From contig CAZBEI010000122.1 in NCBI GenBank assembly GCA_964490895.1, positions 1-24,041 of the forward strand: a DNA stretch of 24,041 bases. Direction: 5' to 3'. The notes beneath the pieces were generated by a model. That model did no database searches, was not told where the DNA came from, and was given only the letters and a program-made list of their open reading frames with translations. This DNA is from JACRAO01 sp964490895 (lineage in GTDB: Bacteria > Bdellovibrionota > UBA1018). Below are positions 21,138 to 24,041 of the stretch, in pieces; position 1 is the stretch's first letter, and each line of letters starts with the position of its first letter. A program made the position numbers and the translations under genes.

Positions 21138-22189
21138 GCAGTTAAAACAATTTTACCAAAAAACTGCCGGGAGTCCAATTTTTCTACAGCTTTTGGATAT
21201 TGAGCGATTTCGAAAGTAGAATCAACGACCGCTTTGAGTTTCTTTTGCGAAAAAAGCTCTAAAACTCGAAGCAAATCTCCCCTCCCTCCCATGGTTGTCC
21301 CTAAGATAGAGATATTTTTAAAAAACAGGGGTTTCAAATCCATTTGAATTTTAGAATCAGAGGTTGCCCCACAACTCACAAGCCTCCCACCCCAGGCTAG
21401 GCACTTGAGGCTCTCCATAAAATTTTCTCCTCCAATGTGATCTAAAATGACATCGACGCCTTTTTTTCCAAAGGTGGCCGCGATTTTTTTTACTTCCTCT
21501 CGAAATGACGTTTTTTTATAATCTATTACAAAATCAGCTCCCAAGGCTTTTGCTTTTGAGATTTTATTTTCATGCCCCACTGTGGTGATCACAACAGCAC
21601 CCAAAAGCTTAGCCATTTGGATGGCCGCAACGGACACTCCGCTACCTCCTGCATGGATCAAAACCAGTTCGCCAGGTAAAACACGTGCTTTTCTAAAAAG
21701 CATGCTCCAGGCTGTAACAAAAGTAACCGGGATGCACGCTGCATCTCCAGCAGACAGATTTTTAGGGCGCAATACAATATTTCTGGCTGGAACTACCACA
21801 AACTCAGCACAGCCCCCATTTTGGGTTTCGCCTAAGAGCCCAAATTGTGTGCAGGTAGCGTCATTTCCGTTAGAGCAGGCAGAGCACATTCCGCAAGAGA
21901 GGATGGGATTGATGAGCACTGGGGAGTGAAGCAAAACTCCGATGGGCTTTAGTTGCTCTTCGGAGCCAGGTCCAAACTGGTCGATCACTCCAGTGATATC
22001 GCATCCAGGAATAAGAGGGAGAGGAAAATGATGTCCTGGAACTCCTTGTCTGACCCAAAGATCCATGTGGTTTAGGCTCAAGGCTTCTACTTTGACTCGC
22101 ACTTCTCCGGGAGCTGGGGTGGGAGTGGGAATTTCTTTGTGGACTAAAACTTCTGGCCCGCCATGTTTTTCGATGACCCAGGCTTTCAT
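21131..22189 (-). CDS. Zinc-type NAD(P)-dependent alcohol dehydrogenase
   Basis: 352 residues of the medium-chain dehydrogenase/reductase family. I start it at the ATG at 22189 (MKAWVIEKHGGPEVLVHKE), the family's normal N-terminus; the frame is open for 25 more codons. A structural-zinc lobe is clear (Cys99, Cys102, Cys105, Cys113 in CGMCSACSN...C), and the Rossmann loop is HAGGSGVSVAA (179-188). The usual catalytic-zinc cysteine is replaced by NHMDLW near residue 40, as in a quinone-reductase-like branch, so the substrate is uncertain. The first codons resemble copies A and B of the dispersed repeat. Confidence 0.9.
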   Translation of the reverse strand: MKAWVIEKHGGPEVLVHKEIPTPTPAPGEVRVKVEALSLNHMDLWVRQGVPGHHFPLPLIPGCDITGVIDQFGPGSEEQLKPIGVLLHSPVLINPILSCGMCSACSNGNDATCTQFGLLGETQNGGCAEFVVVPARNIVLRPKNLSAGDAACIPVTFVTAWSMLFRKARVLPGELVLIHAGGSGVSVAAIQMAKLLGAVVITTVGHENKISKAKALGADFVIDYKKTSFREEVKKIAATFGKKGVDVILDHIGGENFMESLKCLAWGGRLVSCGATSDSKIQMDLKPLFFKNISILGTTMGGRGDLLRVLELFSQKKLKAVVDSTFEIAQYPKAVEKLDSRQFFGKIVLTAC

Positions 22190-22255
22190 ACGTAAACGAT
22201 AACCAATGCGGTTGATGCTGTCTACGTCTTTTTTGCTATAACACCTGGCTTCATG

Positions 22256-22329
22256 CCTTTTCAAATTTGACAGGACCTGCTATTTTTGAAATACCTTTTC
22301 AAATTTGACAGGACCTGCTATTTTTGAAA
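22256..22329. repeat. Tandem 36-bp direct repeat, period 38
   Basis: Two identical 36-base units (22256-22291 and 22294-22329) are separated by two bases. Each contains TTTGACA and is framed by an inverted tttcaaa/tttgaaa pair, so each could be a protein-binding site or small hairpin. The second unit ends 4 bases before the ATG of the ATPase, and the first begins 66 bases upstream of the dehydrogenase start, so it may control both divergent genes. Confidence 0.85.
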
Positions 22330-22333
22330 ATAT

Positions 22334-23548
22334 ATGGCTCATTTAAGAAAACGCTATTTAGAAAATATTTTAGCAAGTGTCACCCGCTTCAGCCCACTGA
22401 TAGGGATTCTAGGTCATAGGCAAGTTGGTAAAACCACTCTTCTAGAGCATATTTCAAAGAAATATTACACTTTAGACGAGGCTTCAGAGATTCAGGTCGC
22501 CCGAGAAACCCCAAAAAAATTCCTACAGAAGAGACAAGGACATCTTGTTGCAATTGACGAATGTCAGCTCGCTCCAGAGCTTTTCCCAGCATTAAAAGAA
22601 CATGTCCGTGTTAAAAAACAACCCGGTCAGTTCTTGCTCAGTGGATCAGTTCGCTTTACAAGTCGTAAAGCCATTCGAGAGTCCCTGACAGGTAGAATTG
22701 TAAACTTAGAGCTTTATCCATTGACGATACAAGAAATTTATCATCAACCCTTATCATCCGCTTGTCGAAAGGCAATGACAGTCAGTTCGCTAGAATTTTT
22801 TCTACGGGAGCATTCTGTATTACAAAACAAGGCTTTTGCACATTGGACAAAAGCAATGAACATTTATCTTTCGTTAGGAGGACTCCCTGGAATCTGTTTT
22901 GTCCATGACGAAAAACTTCGCGATCTCCGTTTGCGCGAACAGATACACACTATCTTAGACAGAGACCTGAGACTGGTTCAAAAAACTTCCTTGCCCATCT
23001 CACAAATAATACAACTTTGCGCAAGACTTGTCCAAACTCAGGGTGAACCACTCGATTATACAGATCTACAAAAAAATACAGGAATTTCTACTCCAACTCT
23101 GAAAAAGCTCTTGTTTGCACTTGAGGCTATTTTTTTAATCCGTCTTATCCCCATCGAAGGAGGCAGAAAGGGACATATTATTTTTTTCGAGGATATAGCC
23201 GAAGCGAACTGGTTCAGAACGCTTCGCGTCGACAAAAGCGTGCTTTTGTCACACCTTTGTTTTACACAAGTCCGAGCTCAATTTGGCTACCTTCTAGGAG
23301 AGAAAGTCGAGTTTTTTCATTTTCGCACACGAGGAGGTGCATTGGTTCCACTGGGTGTCAGAACTCGTAACGGTGCTTTAGGTATTATTCCAATTTCTGA
23401 TACAGCAAATATTCAAAAACCTTTTGGGTCTGCCAGCAGCTTTATTCGGACCTATGAAAACTCACGTGTATTGCTTTTACACCCAGGAAAAGAATTCAGA
23501 TTGCTGCATCCACGAATCTTGCTAGCTCCTTTGGTTGAGCTTTTGTAA
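22334..23548 (+). CDS. Divergent AAA+ ATPase, DUF4143-like but without nuclease motif
   Basis: 404 residues. Walker A is GHRQVGKT (residues 27-34), Walker B LVAIDECQLAP (Asp75-Glu76), and the sensor-like segment is FLLSGSVRF. A winged-helix-like stretch lies near residues 240-265 (YTDLQKNTGISTPTLKKLLFALE). The C-terminal region follows the DUF4143 layout, but the E-x-D...E-x-K signature is absent: the equivalent part reads EKVEFFHFRTRGGALVPLGVRTR. It is probably an ATPase without the nuclease-like activity or with a changed one. No Shine-Dalgarno precedes the ATG; a tandem 36-bp repeat does. It converges on the sugar permease gene with 3 bases between. Confidence 0.82.
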   Translation: MAHLRKRYLENILASVTRFSPLIGILGHRQVGKTTLLEHISKKYYTLDEASEIQVARETPKKFLQKRQGHLVAIDECQLAPELFPALKEHVRVKKQPGQFLLSGSVRFTSRKAIRESLTGRIVNLELYPLTIQEIYHQPLSSACRKAMTVSSLEFFLREHSVLQNKAFAHWTKAMNIYLSLGGLPGICFVHDEKLRDLRLREQIHTILDRDLRLVQKTSLPISQIIQLCARLVQTQGEPLDYTDLQKNTGISTPTLKKLLFALEAIFLIRLIPIEGGRKGHIIFFEDIAEANWFRTLRVDKSVLLSHLCFTQVRAQFGYLLGEKVEFFHFRTRGGALVPLGVRTRNGALGIIPISDTANIQKPFGSASSFIRTYENSRVLLLHPGKEFRLLHPRILLAPLVELL

Positions 23549-23551
23549 AAC

Positions 23552-24041
23552 TTACTGGCGGTCTTCTCTCGTATCTAACCACACCGCCAATATAATAATG
23601 AGTCCTTTGATGACCTTTTGATAAAATTCGGTGACATCGAGTAAACTCATCCCATTATTTAAAGCGCCTATAAAAAATGCACCTAAAAGAGATCCACGAA
23701 TACTCCCCACTCCCCCTTTGAGACTCGTTCCTCCAATCACGACGGCCGCGATGGCATCTAACTCTAAAAGCTCCCCGGCTGTGGGGAGTGCGCCATTTAA
23801 GCGAGCGGTCAAGATTGCTCCGCAGAGTCCAGCTAAGGCGCCCAGAGTGATATAAATTCCTGTGGTTATGTTTCGGATGGGCACGCCCGATAACCAAGCG
23901 GCTTCTAAATTACCTCCCATCGCCATGACAAATCTTCCCAAACGGGTTTGACTGAGAATCACAGCTCCAAAAATCCCGATGAGAGCAAAAATAAGGACAG
24001 GCACAGGAATCCCACGGTAGCCCAAAAAAGCCCAAAGGGAC
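23552..24041 (-). CDS. Sugar ABC transporter permease, XylH/RbsC family (partial)
   Basis: The C-terminal 162 residues; the frame is open to the window edge, so the true start lies outside. The segments TRLGRFVMAMGGNLEAAWLSG, AAVVIGGTSLKGGVGSIRG and GALNNGMSLLDVTEFYQKVI are typical of the BPD_transp_2 permeases for ribose, xylose and similar sugars. The GALNNGMS...VKGLIIILAVWLD ending most resembles XylH. The protein spans the inner membrane and works with an ATPase and a periplasmic binding protein, presumably encoded upstream outside the window. Confidence 0.9.
   Translation of the reverse strand, partial: SLWAFLGYRGIPVPVLIFALIGIFGAVILSQTRLGRFVMAMGGNLEAAWLSGVPIRNITTGIYITLGALAGLCGAILTARLNGALPTAGELLELDAIAAVVIGGTSLKGGVGSIRGSLLGAFFIGALNNGMSLLDVTEFYQKVIKGLIIILAVWLDTREDRQ

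Noticed and set aside
22190..22264. N-terminal extension of the alcohol dehydrogenase from a TTG at 22264
   Set aside because: The family begins at MKAWVIEK; the extension would run into the tandem repeat and has no matching residues.
22256..22329. CRISPR-like repeats
   Set aside because: Two units with a 2-base gap leave no spacers and there are no cas genes.

Overview
The window looks like a chromosomal piece of a Gram-negative bacterium with moderately low GC. It encodes an outer-membrane lipoprotein carrier (LolA-like), lipoproteins, exported proteins and a phosphodiesterase with a barrel-like tail. The mix of RimO, QueG, YajQ, a split transketolase and many AT-rich toxin-antitoxin (TA) cassettes would fit a Bdellovibrionota/Oligoflexia-like or other deltaproteobacterial lineage. 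No marker here settles that, so the taxonomy is only an inference. I see no rRNA, tRNA, CRISPR array, transposase or integrase, and no gene-free stretch over 300 bases.

Layout. 1-1451: the 3' end of bioY (biotin uptake, minus strand) has been invaded by a degraded AAA+ ATPase (DUF4143-type) cassette bracketed by 27-bp direct repeats. 1509-3030: two exported minus-strand proteins of unknown function, with a 13-base poly-C/poly-G tract and a long inverted repeat in the leader of the first. 3270-5351: a lipoprotein phosphodiesterase of the alkaline-phosphatase superfamily fused to a beta-rich, probably outer-membrane domain. 5354-6535: a relBE-type TA pair running directly into a lolA-like gene. 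6592-8689: a DUF4258/MqsA-type TA pair and a full-length DUF4143 ATPase. 8875-13844: a plus-strand run of an exported all-helical protein, yajQ, rimO and queG. 13846-16248: a DipZ-like thioredoxin-fold protein without cysteines and a 14-TM-type drug exporter, both on minus. 16285-18022: transketolase split into two overlapping genes.

17985-20600 is an accessory island of three TA modules: AbrB-type/RelE-type, MNT/HEPN and HigBA-type. A 69-bp direct repeat lies at its left edge and again just before its third module. The two copies differ only by transitions and give transketolase and the HEPN protein nearly identical C-terminal tails. 20610-22189 (minus) holds a YdjM-like membrane protein and a zinc-type alcohol dehydrogenase. 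22256-23548 holds a tandem 36-bp repeat and a third, divergent DUF4143-type ATPase. The right edge cuts a XylH/RbsC-type sugar ABC permease.

Core genes concern translation and tRNA modification (rimO, queG), pentose phosphate metabolism and perhaps pentose uptake (tktN/tktC, xylH-like), envelope lipoprotein transport (lolA) and biotin uptake (bioY). Between them sit five TA pairs and three DUF4143-type ATPases, one of them dead. The strongest recurring signal is in the TA control regions. Palindromes lie on the promoters, and two unrelated toxin-first operons appear to place the transcription start on the toxin start codon while giving the antitoxin a strong Shine-Dalgarno site.
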